From positions 218,047 to 282,046 of the forward strand of contig NZ_MUXN01000024.1 of assembly GCF_001995215.1 (NCBI RefSeq): 64,000 nucleotides of DNA, given 5' to 3'. Every line of letters starts with the position of its first letter. The stretch's first letter is position 1. The notes beneath the pieces were generated by a model, which was not told the origin of the DNA, did no database searches, and saw nothing but the letters and a program-made list of their open reading frames with translations. The DNA is from Amycolatopsis azurea DSM 43854. GTDB taxonomy: Bacteria > Actinomycetota > Actinomycetes > Mycobacteriales > Pseudonocardiaceae. A program made the translations under genes and the position numbers. Positions 8,594 to 16,239 of this stretch are shown here, in pieces.

Positions 8594-9370
8594 CTATGAC
8601 GTCGTCGCCTCCCACGCGGTCACCGCGCCGCCCGTGACCTGGTCGATCCAGGCCCGATAGCCGGGAACGCTGTTGTAGATCCCAGGGCCGTTGAGGCAGT
8701 TGCTGCTGTTGTTGCCGGATCGGCTGGTGGCGCCGGTCAGCTTACCGTCCAAAATGGACGGCCCGCCGGAATCGCCGTAGCAGGCACTGGTTCCGGGTGC
8801 GCCCTGGAAGCAGATCTCCTTGCCTCGCTTGAAATCGGCGGTACAGCGGGAGTCCGCGACGGTAGTGGTGTCCACCTCGCGAAGCTGCGGCGACGAGCCG
8901 CCGCAACCAGGGGTACCGCACGTCTGACCGTGTCCGATCAGTTTGTTGACGGTGCCGACGGCCGGGCTGGTGGCCGCGATCTTGATCGGCGTGGCGGTGG
9001 CCGCTCTCGTGAGCTTCACCACGGCGATGTCGTTCGCGCCGAGGGTCGCGCTCGCCGCCGTGATGAGCTCGCCGCCGGAGCCGGTGTTGATCGCGCCGAT
9101 CCGGGCGGAGAAGCCGCCGCCGGTGGAGCCCTGGACGCAGTGTTTCGCCGTGACGAGCCATTGCGGGGCGATCAGCGACGCCCCGCAGAAATGACGACCA
9201 TTGCGTTGCAGCGACGCGAAGAACGAGTAAGGAGTGGTGACGATCTTGCCGCCGATGATGAAAGGTTCGATCGGCGGTCCGGCCGGTGATTCGGCCACAG
9301 CCGCGGGCCCGGCGAAGAGCGACCCGGCGACGAGGGCGGCGGCGATCATGGACATACGTCGGATCCACAT
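8594..9370 (-). CDS. Secreted trypsin-like serine protease (S1)
   Basis: A 258-residue extracellular protease. A signal peptide (MWIRRMSMIAAALVAGSLFA, cleavage near AVA-ES) and a short propeptide precede the mature start IIGGK. The catalytic triad is visible: His in TAKHC, Asp in ANDIAVVKL, Ser in CYGDSGGP. Several cysteines are positioned for disulfides, as in Streptomyces-type trypsin/chymotrypsin proteins. An AGGAGG ribosome site lies 11 nt before the ATG at 9370. Likely a nutrient-scavenging or developmental protease, monocistronic. Confidence 0.92.
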   Translation of the reverse strand: MWIRRMSMIAAALVAGSLFAGPAAVAESPAGPPIEPFIIGGKIVTTPYSFFASLQRNGRHFCGASLIAPQWLVTAKHCVQGSTGGGFSARIGAINTGSGGELITAASATLGANDIAVVKLTRAATATPIKIAATSPAVGTVNKLIGHGQTCGTPGCGGSSPQLREVDTTTVADSRCTADFKRGKEICFQGAPGTSACYGDSGGPSILDGKLTGATSRSGNNSSNCLNGPGIYNSVPGYRAWIDQVTGGAVTAWEATTS

Positions 9371-9659
9371 GATTTTTCGGCCTCCTGAAGAGAAAGGGGA
9401 GTCCAGCATGGGAGTGGTGTCAGATCGATCAACACCTGACCGTAGTGCCCTGTCGAGTATCCGGTACCTCCGTTGGTACTGAATCGGACATACCATCGAT
9501 CCGAATATCGTCGGATCGGCTGCCCGGCCGTGCCTGACCACGGCGTCGCCCCGATTTCGTCACCTTCGGCGTCCCCTGCGACCGCACCTCAGTGATCGGT
9601 TCCGCGACCTCCGGAAATCCGCGATCCGCAGGAATTCGACCACCACGGGGAGAGGTCTC

Positions 9660-9872
9660 ATGATGACAAGGACGCGCCGGATGGCGACTGTTTTGACAAT
9701 TCTCGTACTCGGTATCGGCGGTCTCTTCGCCGCGCCCGCGTCGGCCGGAACCGCGTCTTCCGCCACCGCGCAGGCCACCTGCACCGGGTCGGGCTCGTGC
9801 TGGTTCACCTGGGGCCGCATCAGGGCGGGGACTGCACGGATGCCCGGTTCTACGACCGGATCAACGGCATGA
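9660..9872 (+). CDS. Small secreted peptide, possibly frameshifted
   Basis: A 70-residue reading frame with a strong ribosome site (GGGAGAGG, 5 nt before the ATG) and a convincing signal peptide (MATVLTILVLGIGGLFAAP, Ala-x-Ala near residue 29). The mature part begins with a Cys-containing stretch (ATCTGSGSCWF) and then becomes Arg/Thr-rich and low in credibility. An adjacent frame continues with GDCTDARFYDRINGMR, so a frameshift after residue 47 may have broken an older Cys-rich peptide. Function unknown. The 289 bases between the protease start (9370) and this gene hold no other coding sequence. Confidence 0.45.
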   Translation: MMTRTRRMATVLTILVLGIGGLFAAPASAGTASSATAQATCTGSGSCWFTWGRIRAGTARMPGSTTGSTA

Positions 9873-9948
9873 GAATGACCAGCCACTGCCAACCGCCGGG
9901 CGCACGTGGTCTCGCCCGGACCGCGTGCGCCCGGTTCCGTGCGGTGAC

Positions 9949-10155
9949 TCAGATCGGTTCGGGGGCGCGACTCGGATCTCGTTCGGGCACGTTCGCCTCG
10001 ACGCGCTCCATCAGCAGCGCGAACGACATGACCAGCAACGGGATCACCAGCACCATCCACATGATCCTTCTGGTACCCGGATCGGCCGCCGGGCAATCGC
10101 TCCTGTCGCTTGCTGCCACGACTCGCGATGTTCCCGTTACCAAATCACGCTTCAA
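9949..10155 (-). CDS. Small hypothetical membrane protein
   Basis: A reading frame of 68 codons from a TTG that overlaps the stop of the preceding gene (TTGA), or about 38 codons from an internal ATG beginning MWMVLVIPLLVMSFALLMER. That segment is one clear transmembrane helix followed by a short acidic/proline tail. There is no family assignment. The overlap with the upstream membrane-protein gene argues that both are real and co-expressed; the short length leaves doubt. Confidence 0.4.
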   Translation of the reverse strand: MKRDLVTGTSRVVAASDRSDCPAADPGTRRIMWMVLVIPLLVMSFALLMERVEANVPERDPSRAPEPI

Positions 10156-10505
10156 GGCCGCATCCTCCGTGGAAGCGCGCGCCGACGCAGAAATACGGCG
10201 AATCCAGCACAGATGACCGCGGCGCCGGCGGAAAACGTACCGAGGAGAGCTTGCCGGTCGCGTGCGTCCCGGCAGGCCTCGATCTGCTGATGGGCTTCCT
10301 CCGACACCAGCGCCTGCGAACCCTGCACAGGTGTGGCGCCTCCGGCGAACACTGACCGCATTTCCTCCGACCAGCCTGTCGCACTGCCGCAGACGACCTC
10401 GGCCCGACCGGCCGGCCCCTCAAGGGACACCTCGACCGACAACGCCCAGACGGCGATCGCCGCGAGGACCGCCGCGGCGATCGCCGGCCACCGTGATGCA
10501 CCCAT
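10152..10505 (-). CDS. Hypothetical two-helix membrane protein
   Basis: About 117 residues from the ATG at 10505 (longer in-frame starts exist up to 10565). A first hydrophobic helix (WPAIAAAVLAAIAVWAL) and a second near the C-terminus (LLGTFSAGAAVICAGFAVFL) bracket an external loop with two cysteines (VVCG and EACRD) that could form a disulfide. It ends in a basic tail (RRRALPRRMRP), consistent with an inside C-terminus. It overlaps the next small membrane gene by TTGA. No family was recognised. Confidence 0.5.
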   Translation of the reverse strand: MGASRWPAIAAAVLAAIAVWALSVEVSLEGPAGRAEVVCGSATGWSEEMRSVFAGGATPVQGSQALVSEEAHQQIEACRDARDRQALLGTFSAGAAVICAGFAVFLRRRALPRRMRP

Positions 10506-10734
10506 GAGATCGATTATCGCCAATCCCGACGTGACACCGACGTCCATGGGGACCGGACGCTTCATCGTCTGTCGCTGACGCGATCACAACGTATACGATC
10601 AAGGCGTCGACCGGACAGGCCAACGGGCCGTGGCGGTCACGTGCCCGGGGCGCCTCGCGGCGCGACGTCGGCCGCATCGAATTCGGGAGGCTGAAATTCT
10701 GACCGACATGAATCAGGCGGGCGGGAGTGTCAAG

Positions 10735-11562
10735 GTGAACCGCAGTCCTGTGACGATGACGCTGCCGGCTCTTCCCGTGCTGGTCTACGAAGTGCTGTGG
10801 GAACGGCTCGGTCTCGGGCCCATGCCATCGCCTCTTGCGGTGCGCCGCCACGGCCGCGATGACGTGGAGCGGGAAGAGCGTCGTGCTCGCGCACATCGAT
10901 GGCTGACATCCAACAGTCTCGGAGATGCGGACAACCTCGACGGCGACGTGCTGCAGGCGTTGCGGGCGATGGACGACCGCGATCTCGCGCTGTCCTTGCG
11001 CTACAGCGACTCCGCCGGACAGGTGGCGATCGGCTGTTTTCCGCAGCCCACCGGCCGGGCGCTGCGTGTGATCGTCCACGACCAGACCGTGGACCTGGGC
11101 TGGATGAACGCGACGAGGATGGCGGAAGGCATGCTGGAGGTACTGCCCGATGCCCAGCCGGGCATCGGGCGGCCTCTCCGCGTCGGCGAACTCGCTCTCA
11201 TCCGGGCCGGTCGAGCATGGCGGCGATCAGGGCTGCTCAGCGCCGGGAAGCGATCTTTGATCGAGCACGGGGTGGATCCTGAAGGCGCCGAGTGGTTCCT
11301 GCGTGTTCTGTCGAGGGCGAGAGCGACCGGAAAGGCGAGCGCGGCGCGATCGGGAGTCGACGGGAAGGAACTACCGGCAGGCCGCCCGCTGTCCTTTGTG
11401 GACAGTTTTGACGGTCGGTACGTCGCCGTGCGGAGCTACGGATCGGTCACGCTCATGCCCGCCGACGGTGCGACGTTGAAGTCACTGATCGGAGCGCTCG
11501 TAGACGACTTCATCGAGAGCCGGCCCGCACGCGATACAGGTACGTTCAGTCACCTCTGGTGA
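10735..11562 (+). CDS. ESX secretion-associated protein EspG-like
   Basis: A protein of about 275 residues starting LPALPVLVYEVLWERLGLGP soon after the initiator, which is the signature opening of actinobacterial EspG-type chaperones. In mycobacteria EspG binds PE/PPE or WXG substrates in the cytosol and keeps them export-competent. The middle (ALRAMDDRDLALSLRY) and C-terminal region (DSFDGRYVAVRSYGSVTLMPADG) fit this fold. I prefer the GTG at 10735 (GGGAG 8 nt upstream); an ATG at 10708 is possible. No ESX core genes (EccC, EccD) are in the window; the WXG-like pair at 1.7-3.3 kb is the nearest candidate client. Confidence 0.75.
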   Translation: MNRSPVTMTLPALPVLVYEVLWERLGLGPMPSPLAVRRHGRDDVEREERRARAHRWLTSNSLGDADNLDGDVLQALRAMDDRDLALSLRYSDSAGQVAIGCFPQPTGRALRVIVHDQTVDLGWMNATRMAEGMLEVLPDAQPGIGRPLRVGELALIRAGRAWRRSGLLSAGKRSLIEHGVDPEGAEWFLRVLSRARATGKASAARSGVDGKELPAGRPLSFVDSFDGRYVAVRSYGSVTLMPADGATLKSLIGALVDDFIESRPARDTGTFSHLW

Positions 11563-11584
11563 TCTGCCTGGGAACCGATACGGC

Positions 11585-11625
11585 GGTGGCCGTCTCGCCG
11601 TCGAGCAGACGGCGAGACGGCCACC
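11585..11625. terminator. Bidirectional hairpin terminator
   Basis: Perfect 18-bp stem: ggtggccgtctcgccgtc at 11585-11602 pairs with 11608-11625 around a 5-nt loop (gagca). It lies between convergent genes ending at 11562 (+) and 11648 (-), with no T-tract, as is common in actinomycetes. Confidence 0.8.
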
Positions 11626-11647
11626 CTCTCCCCTCGGTGGGCCTGGT

Positions 11648-12157
11648 TCAGCCGATGATGCTGCCGGGAGAGACGAATCCTCCCGAAATCGGCGGGTAGT
11701 TGTCCGTCCACGTCACTCTGGCCACCATCGCGCTGTCGACCCGCCCGGTGAACCCGTCATAGGGCACGCGGTGGGAGCACGTCGCGGACGGGCCGGGGGT
11801 CACGCAGGCCGCGCTGATCGGGGCGACGATCTTGCCGCCCTTGCGGATGCCGATGGTCATCGTGATGTCCCTGGCCAGGTTTGTCAGCTGGCCGGTGGCG
11901 GTGTCCCGGCAGGCGATCGCCCACGTCACGTTGAGGAAGCCGCCGTAGATCGTGACGTCGTTGCCGACGCTGACTTCGCAGGCGATCGCGGTCGCGGATA
12001 CGTCACCGCCGGAGGTGGACAGCTCGACACTGGTAGGGCTGAAGGCGGCACGCGCGGCGGCCGGCGTCGTGGTCGCGGCCGACGCGGCGCCGACCACGCC
12101 GACGCTCAACATCAGGACGGATAGGAAACAGGCGATCTGCCTGAGCCGACTGAGCAT
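11648..12157 (-). CDS. Secreted hypothetical protein
   Basis: A 169-residue protein with a signal peptide (QIACFLSVLMLSVGVVGAAS, cleavage near ASA) and a mature beta-rich domain. Two cysteine pairs are visible (AIACEVS with AIACRDT; SAACVTP with ATCSHR), typical of small extracellular beta-sandwich proteins. GGAGAAG sits 6 nt before the ATG. It is transcribed divergently from the AfsR-type regulator gene, across 178 bp. No family was recognised. Confidence 0.7.
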   Translation of the reverse strand: MLSRLRQIACFLSVLMLSVGVVGAASAATTTPAAARAAFSPTSVELSTSGGDVSATAIACEVSVGNDVTIYGGFLNVTWAIACRDTATGQLTNLARDITMTIGIRKGGKIVAPISAACVTPGPSATCSHRVPYDGFTGRVDSAMVARVTWTDNYPPISGGFVSPGSIIG

Positions 12158-12335
12158 GCGCTTCTCCTTGCGTTCGTCATAGGGGCCGGGACGCAGGCCA
12201 GGATGGGCGCCCGTTTTCGTCCGCCGACACAACGTTCTGCGAATCGGCTGTTCAGTGGTGCCGAGCGGGGTGCCGCGGGCACTAGGCAGGAGTTCGCCAC
12301 AGCGTCGTGCGGTGACCGGGTGGGAGGGCTGTGCG

Positions 12336-15200
12336 GTGAGAGTGGAGCTGCGGGTGCTGGGCCAGATAGAAGTCCTGGTCAATGGGACGAGGGTGGACCT
12401 CGGGCACGCCCGGCAGCGGTACGTGCTGGCGGTGCTCGTGCTCGAGGCCAACCAGGTGATCTCCACCGACCAGCTGGTGGACCGGATCTGGGGAGAGCGC
12501 CCGCCCCGACGGGCCCGGCAACTGGTGAGCAACTACCTGTCCCGGCTACGCCACCTGCTGTCCACCAGCGGCGTCGCGGGCGAGGTGGTGATCGAGCGGC
12601 GTGGGGGCGGCTACGTCACGCTGGTCGCACCCGACCGCGTGGATGTGCACCGGTTCCGGCGCCTGGTCACCGATGCCCGTGCCGACGCCGATCGAACCCG
12701 TGCGTTGGAGCTGCTGGAGCGGGCCGCGGAGGTGTGGCGGGGCGAGGCACTGTCCGGTTTGGACACTCCATGGATCGCCACGGTGCGGCACGGGCTGGAA
12801 CGGGAACGGTTCGCCGCCGACACCGACCGCATCGACCTGGCTTTGCGCCACGGTCGGCACGCCACGCTCCTGCCCGAGTTGACCACGCGCGCCCAGTCGC
12901 ACCCGCTGGACGAACATGTGGCCGCTCAGCTCGTACTCGCCCTGTACCGCAGCGGACGTCAAGCCGACGCCCTGGACCACTACCACGGGCTACGCGCTCG
13001 GCTGGCCGAGGAATTGGGCACCGACCCTGGAACAGCCCTGGCGGAACTGCACCGGCGGATGCTGGCCGCCGACCCCGGTCTCGCCGACCCCGGTCTCGCC
13101 GAACCCGACCCGGCGGACCGGTCGACGACGGTACCCCGCCAACTGCCCGCCGCACCCGCGCTGTTCACCGGCCGCGTCCCCGAACTGGCCGAACTGGATC
13201 GCGTCCTGACCACCACCCGAGACGGCGCATCGTCCCGTGCACAGCAGGACCGGACGGCGGCGAGAACGATGGTGATCTCGGCGATCGGCGGGGTGGGCGG
13301 GATCGGCAAGACCTGGCTGGCCCTCGCGTGGGCGCACCGCAACCTGCACCGCTTCCCTGACGGGCAACTGTTCGTCGACCTGCGGGGGTTCAGCCCCGCC
13401 GGACGTCCGACCGACCCGGCCGACGCGGTGCGCGGGTTCCTCACGGCTCTCGGCGTCCACCCCGATGGACTCCCGGCGGACCTGGACGCGCTCGCCGCGC
13501 TGTACCGGGGTCTGGTCGCGGCGAAGCGGATGCTGGTCGTACTGGACAACGCCGCCACCGCCGACCAGGTCGTCCCGCTGCTGCCCGGCGGCACCTCCTG
13601 CACCGTGCTGGTCACCGGTCGCACCAGGCTCTCCTCGGTGATCGACCGGTACGGCGCCCGCCACCTGGCGCTGGACATCCTCACCCGCGGCGAGGCCCGC
13701 GCGCTGCTGGCCACGCGCCTGCGCGAGCAACGGGCCGACGCCACGCCCGAGGTGACCGATGAGCTGACCGAGCTGTGCGGACGTCACCCGCTCGCCTTGG
13801 CGATCGCCACCCGTCACGCCGCCGCCCGTCCGCGGATCCCGCTGCTCGAGTTCGTCGCCGAACTTCGCGATCTGGGCCTGGAGATGTTCGACCACGACAA
13901 CGACCCCGCCGCCAGCCTGCCCGCGGTGCTGTCCTGGTCCCTACGCTGGCTCACCGACCGGCAGCGGACGGTGTTCGCGCTGCTCGGGCCGGCTCCCGGG
14001 CCGGACATCGACCTGCCCGCCGCCGTGTGTCTGACCGGTCTGCCGCCGGCCGAGATCCGCAAGACCTTGCGAGTCCTGGAGGATCACTCTTTACTCGATC
14101 GGCGCGCGGGCGGCCGGTACGTCATGCACGACCTGGTCCGCGCCTACGCCACCAGCCTCGCCCACGACTTGGCCGAGCCGGTGCGGCGGGCCGCGCTGGA
14201 CCGCGTGGTCGACTTCCACCTGCATACCGCCTATGTCGCCGATGGGCTCCTGGACCCTCATCGCCCGCCGATCCGGCTCGATCCACCTGCCCCCGGTGTC
14301 CACATCGAGCCGTTGCCCGACCGACCGGCCGCGTGGGCGTGGCTGGACACCCATCACCCGCATTTGCTTGCCGCCCAGCACACCGCGGCCGCTCTCCGCC
14401 ACCACCACACGGTGTGGCGGATCGCCTGGTGCCTGTGCACCTTCCACCGCCGGCGAGGTCGCCACCGTGACGACCTGGCCGTGTGGGAGGTCGCCACCGC
14501 TGCCGCCGACCGGCTGCCCGACCCCGCCGCTCGCATTCTCGCCCACCGGCTCCTCGGCCACGCTCATGCCGAGCTGGGCCACCACGAGAAAGCCATCCTC
14601 CACCTGCATGAGGCCCTCGGCCTTGCCGAACATCACCACGAGCCCACCCAGCAGGCGCACACCCACCACGCCCTCGGATGGGCGTGGGAGCAGCGGGGGG
14701 ATGACCGGAAGTCCCTGGAACACGCCCGCGACGCCCTGGCCCTGTTCCGCGTCGTCGGATCGCCGGTCTGGGAAGCCGTCGCGCTCAACTCGGTGGGCTC
14801 GCTCGCCGCGCGTCTTGGCGAGTACGACACCGCTCGCGAACACTGCCAGGCCGCCCTTGCCCTGCACCGACGCTACGAGGACCCCGACGGCGAGGCGGAC
14901 GCCCTGGACAGCCTGGGCTTCATCGACCACCACACCGGACACCACCGGCGGGCCATCGACTACTACCGGCAGGCCCTCACCCTCTACCGCAGTGTCGGAA
15001 ACACCACCGAAGCCGCCGACACCCTTGACAACCTCGGCCACCCCTACGCCGCCCTCGGCGACCACGCCCTTGCCCGTGCCGCCTGGCAGCGAACTCTGGA
15101 GCTGTACCGGGAACAAGGCCGCGACGCCGACGCCGAGCGGGTGCGACGGCAACTCGACGTCCTCGCCAGGACGCCGGACGGGGCCGGCCCATTTGCATAA
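12336..15200 (+). CDS. AfsR/SARP-family regulator (SARP-NB-ARC-TPR)
   Basis: A 954-residue multidomain regulator. Order: OmpR-like winged HTH (about 5-95, VRVELRVLGQIEVLVNG...), bacterial transcriptional activation domain (about 100-245), NB-ARC STAND ATPase with P-loop GGVGGIGKTWLAL near residue 316 and Walker B RMLVVLDN, and C-terminal TPRs (about 720-930). Such proteins activate secondary-metabolite or developmental genes by binding direct repeats near the -35 region. GTG at 12336 follows GGGAGGG by 7 nt. A TTA codon at 14091-14093 suggests control by bldA-type leucyl-tRNA. It sits 0.8 kb from the end of the NRPS cluster and is a candidate pathway regulator, although two genes intervene. 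Confidence 0.9.
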   Translation: MRVELRVLGQIEVLVNGTRVDLGHARQRYVLAVLVLEANQVISTDQLVDRIWGERPPRRARQLVSNYLSRLRHLLSTSGVAGEVVIERRGGGYVTLVAPDRVDVHRFRRLVTDARADADRTRALELLERAAEVWRGEALSGLDTPWIATVRHGLERERFAADTDRIDLALRHGRHATLLPELTTRAQSHPLDEHVAAQLVLALYRSGRQADALDHYHGLRARLAEELGTDPGTALAELHRRMLAADPGLADPGLAEPDPADRSTTVPRQLPAAPALFTGRVPELAELDRVLTTTRDGASSRAQQDRTAARTMVISAIGGVGGIGKTWLALAWAHRNLHRFPDGQLFVDLRGFSPAGRPTDPADAVRGFLTALGVHPDGLPADLDALAALYRGLVAAKRMLVVLDNAATADQVVPLLPGGTSCTVLVTGRTRLSSVIDRYGARHLALDILTRGEARALLATRLREQRADATPEVTDELTELCGRHPLALAIATRHAAARPRIPLLEFVAELRDLGLEMFDHDNDPAASLPAVLSWSLRWLTDRQRTVFALLGPAPGPDIDLPAAVCLTGLPPAEIRKTLRVLEDHSLLDRRAGGRYVMHDLVRAYATSLAHDLAEPVRRAALDRVVDFHLHTAYVADGLLDPHRPPIRLDPPAPGVHIEPLPDRPAAWAWLDTHHPHLLAAQHTAAALRHHHTVWRIAWCLCTFHRRRGRHRDDLAVWEVATAAADRLPDPAARILAHRLLGHAHAELGHHEKAILHLHEALGLAEHHHEPTQQAHTHHALGWAWEQRGDDRKSLEHARDALALFRVVGSPVWEAVALNSVGSLAARLGEYDTAREHCQAALALHRRYEDPDGEADALDSLGFIDHHTGHHRRAIDYYRQALTLYRSVGNTTEAADTLDNLGHPYAALGDHALARAAWQRTLELYREQGRDADAERVRRQLDVLARTPDGAGPFA

Positions 15201-15219
15201 ACTATGAATATAAAACTGC

Positions 15220-15231
15220 TATGCTTCGGGC
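15220..15231 (+). promoter_or_regulatory. -10 element for a probably leaderless marR mRNA
   Basis: The A/T-rich island 15191-15231 contains TATGCT at 15220-15225. The expected transcription start coincides with the ATG at 15232, and no ribosome site is present, so the marR mRNA is probably leaderless. The inverted pentamers gcata (15195-15199) and tatgc (15220-15224) frame the island and could form part of an autoregulatory operator. Inferred from sequence only. Confidence 0.45.
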
Positions 15232-15663
15232 ATGCGTCGTCAAGAGACCGCTTCCGACGCGTCCGCCGCCATCGGGGCAGCTCTCTACGGCCTGGCCACC
15301 AGGGCCGCGAGACGCCTGCCCCGGGACATGAGCCTGACGTCCGCCGCCACACTGGCCACCCTGGACAGGACCGGCCCGCGGCGCATCACCGATCTGGCCG
15401 CGGTCGAGGGCGTCACCCAGCCCGCGATGACCGCCCTGGTCCGGGTGATGGAGGAGTCCGGACTGGTCGAGCGGCAGGGCGACGCGTCCGACAAGCGGGT
15501 CACGCTGGTGTGCCTGACCGAGGCCGGCGCGTCCTATGTCCGGACGCGGCGCCAGACGGGGGTCCACGCGTTCGAGCGGTTGATCGGCGAGCTCACCGGT
15601 GACGAGGTCGAGGCGCTGGTGGCGGCCCTTCCGGCGCTGAAGCATCTGGCAGAGCTCGAATAA
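15232..15663 (+). CDS. MarR-family transcriptional regulator
   Basis: A 143-residue MarR protein: helical dimerisation ends and a central winged HTH, with RRITDLAAVEGVTQPAMTALVRVMEESGLVER and the wing DASDKRVTLVCLTEAG (the conserved Asp-x-Arg of the family is D-K-R here). MarR proteins usually repress adjacent efflux or detoxification genes and respond to small phenolic or oxidative ligands. The following gene (DUF1330 protein, 23 bp downstream) is the likely partner. Confidence 0.9.
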   Translation: MRRQETASDASAAIGAALYGLATRAARRLPRDMSLTSAATLATLDRTGPRRITDLAAVEGVTQPAMTALVRVMEESGLVERQGDASDKRVTLVCLTEAGASYVRTRRQTGVHAFERLIGELTGDEVEALVAALPALKHLAELE

Positions 15664-15686
15664 GTCATTCCAATACTGGAGGTTCC

Positions 15687-15980
15687 ATGCCCAAGGGCTA
15701 CTGGGTCAGCGCCTATCGCACCATTTCAGACGCTGAGAAGCTGGCTGCATACAACGAGCTGGCCGCTCTGGCCGTCAAGGCCGGGGGCGGTCGGACCCTC
15801 GTCCGTGGCGGTCGGGTCGCGGCGCGTGACGCCGGAATCGCCGAGCGCACCGTCCTGGTCGAGTTCGACAGCTTCGAGCAGGCCGTCGCGACGTATGAGA
15901 GCGCGGCCTACCGGGAGGCGCTGGCCGCCCTCTCCGATGGCGTCGAGCGCGACTTCCGCATCGTCGAAGGCATCGACTGA
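15687..15980 (+). CDS. DUF1330 family protein
   Basis: A 97-residue ferredoxin-like protein of the DUF1330 type: MPKGYWVSAYRTISD at the start, GGRTLVRGGRV in the middle and ERTVLVEFDSFEQAVATYES near the end. Structures of this family show dimeric alpha-beta barrels; biochemical function is not established. GGAGG is 8 nt before the ATG, and it lies 23 bp after marR, so probably the same transcript. It ends 13 bp from the convergent carrier-protein gene, which I take as the cluster boundary. Confidence 0.85.
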   Translation: MPKGYWVSAYRTISDAEKLAAYNELAALAVKAGGGRTLVRGGRVAARDAGIAERTVLVEFDSFEQAVATYESAAYREALAALSDGVERDFRIVEGID

Positions 15981-15993
15981 GCGGAGCCCGTGC

Positions 15994-16239
15994 TCACTGA
16001 AGATCTTGCCGGTCCGCGGCGAGAACTCCCGCCAGGTCCGCCGGGGACGGGTAAGCGAAGACGAGGGCGACCGAAACCTCGATACCGAGGGCGTCCTGCA
16101 GGCCTGCGGTGATCTGGAAAGCGGCCAGCGAGTCCCCGTTGGACTCGAAGAAGTCGCTGTCCGCGTCCAGGGTGTCGTCGCCAAGGGATTCGCGGTACAG
16201 CGACACGATCAGCTCGGGAAGTTCGCGGGTCGTGGTCAT
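15994..16239 (-). CDS. Free-standing peptidyl carrier protein
   Basis: An 81-residue acidic carrier protein. The phosphopantetheine attachment serine is in FFESNGDSLAAFQI (Ser37), with the usual four-helix pattern around it. Its ATG overlaps the stop of the free-standing adenylation gene (ATGA), so the two proteins should be made in equal amounts and act together: the A domain loads an amino acid on this carrier, which then feeds the first condensation domain of the NRPS or is used by a tailoring enzyme. It is the last gene of the minus-strand NRPS operon. Confidence 0.85.
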   Translation of the reverse strand: MTTTRELPELIVSLYRESLGDDTLDADSDFFESNGDSLAAFQITAGLQDALGIEVSVALVFAYPSPADLAGVLAADRQDLQ

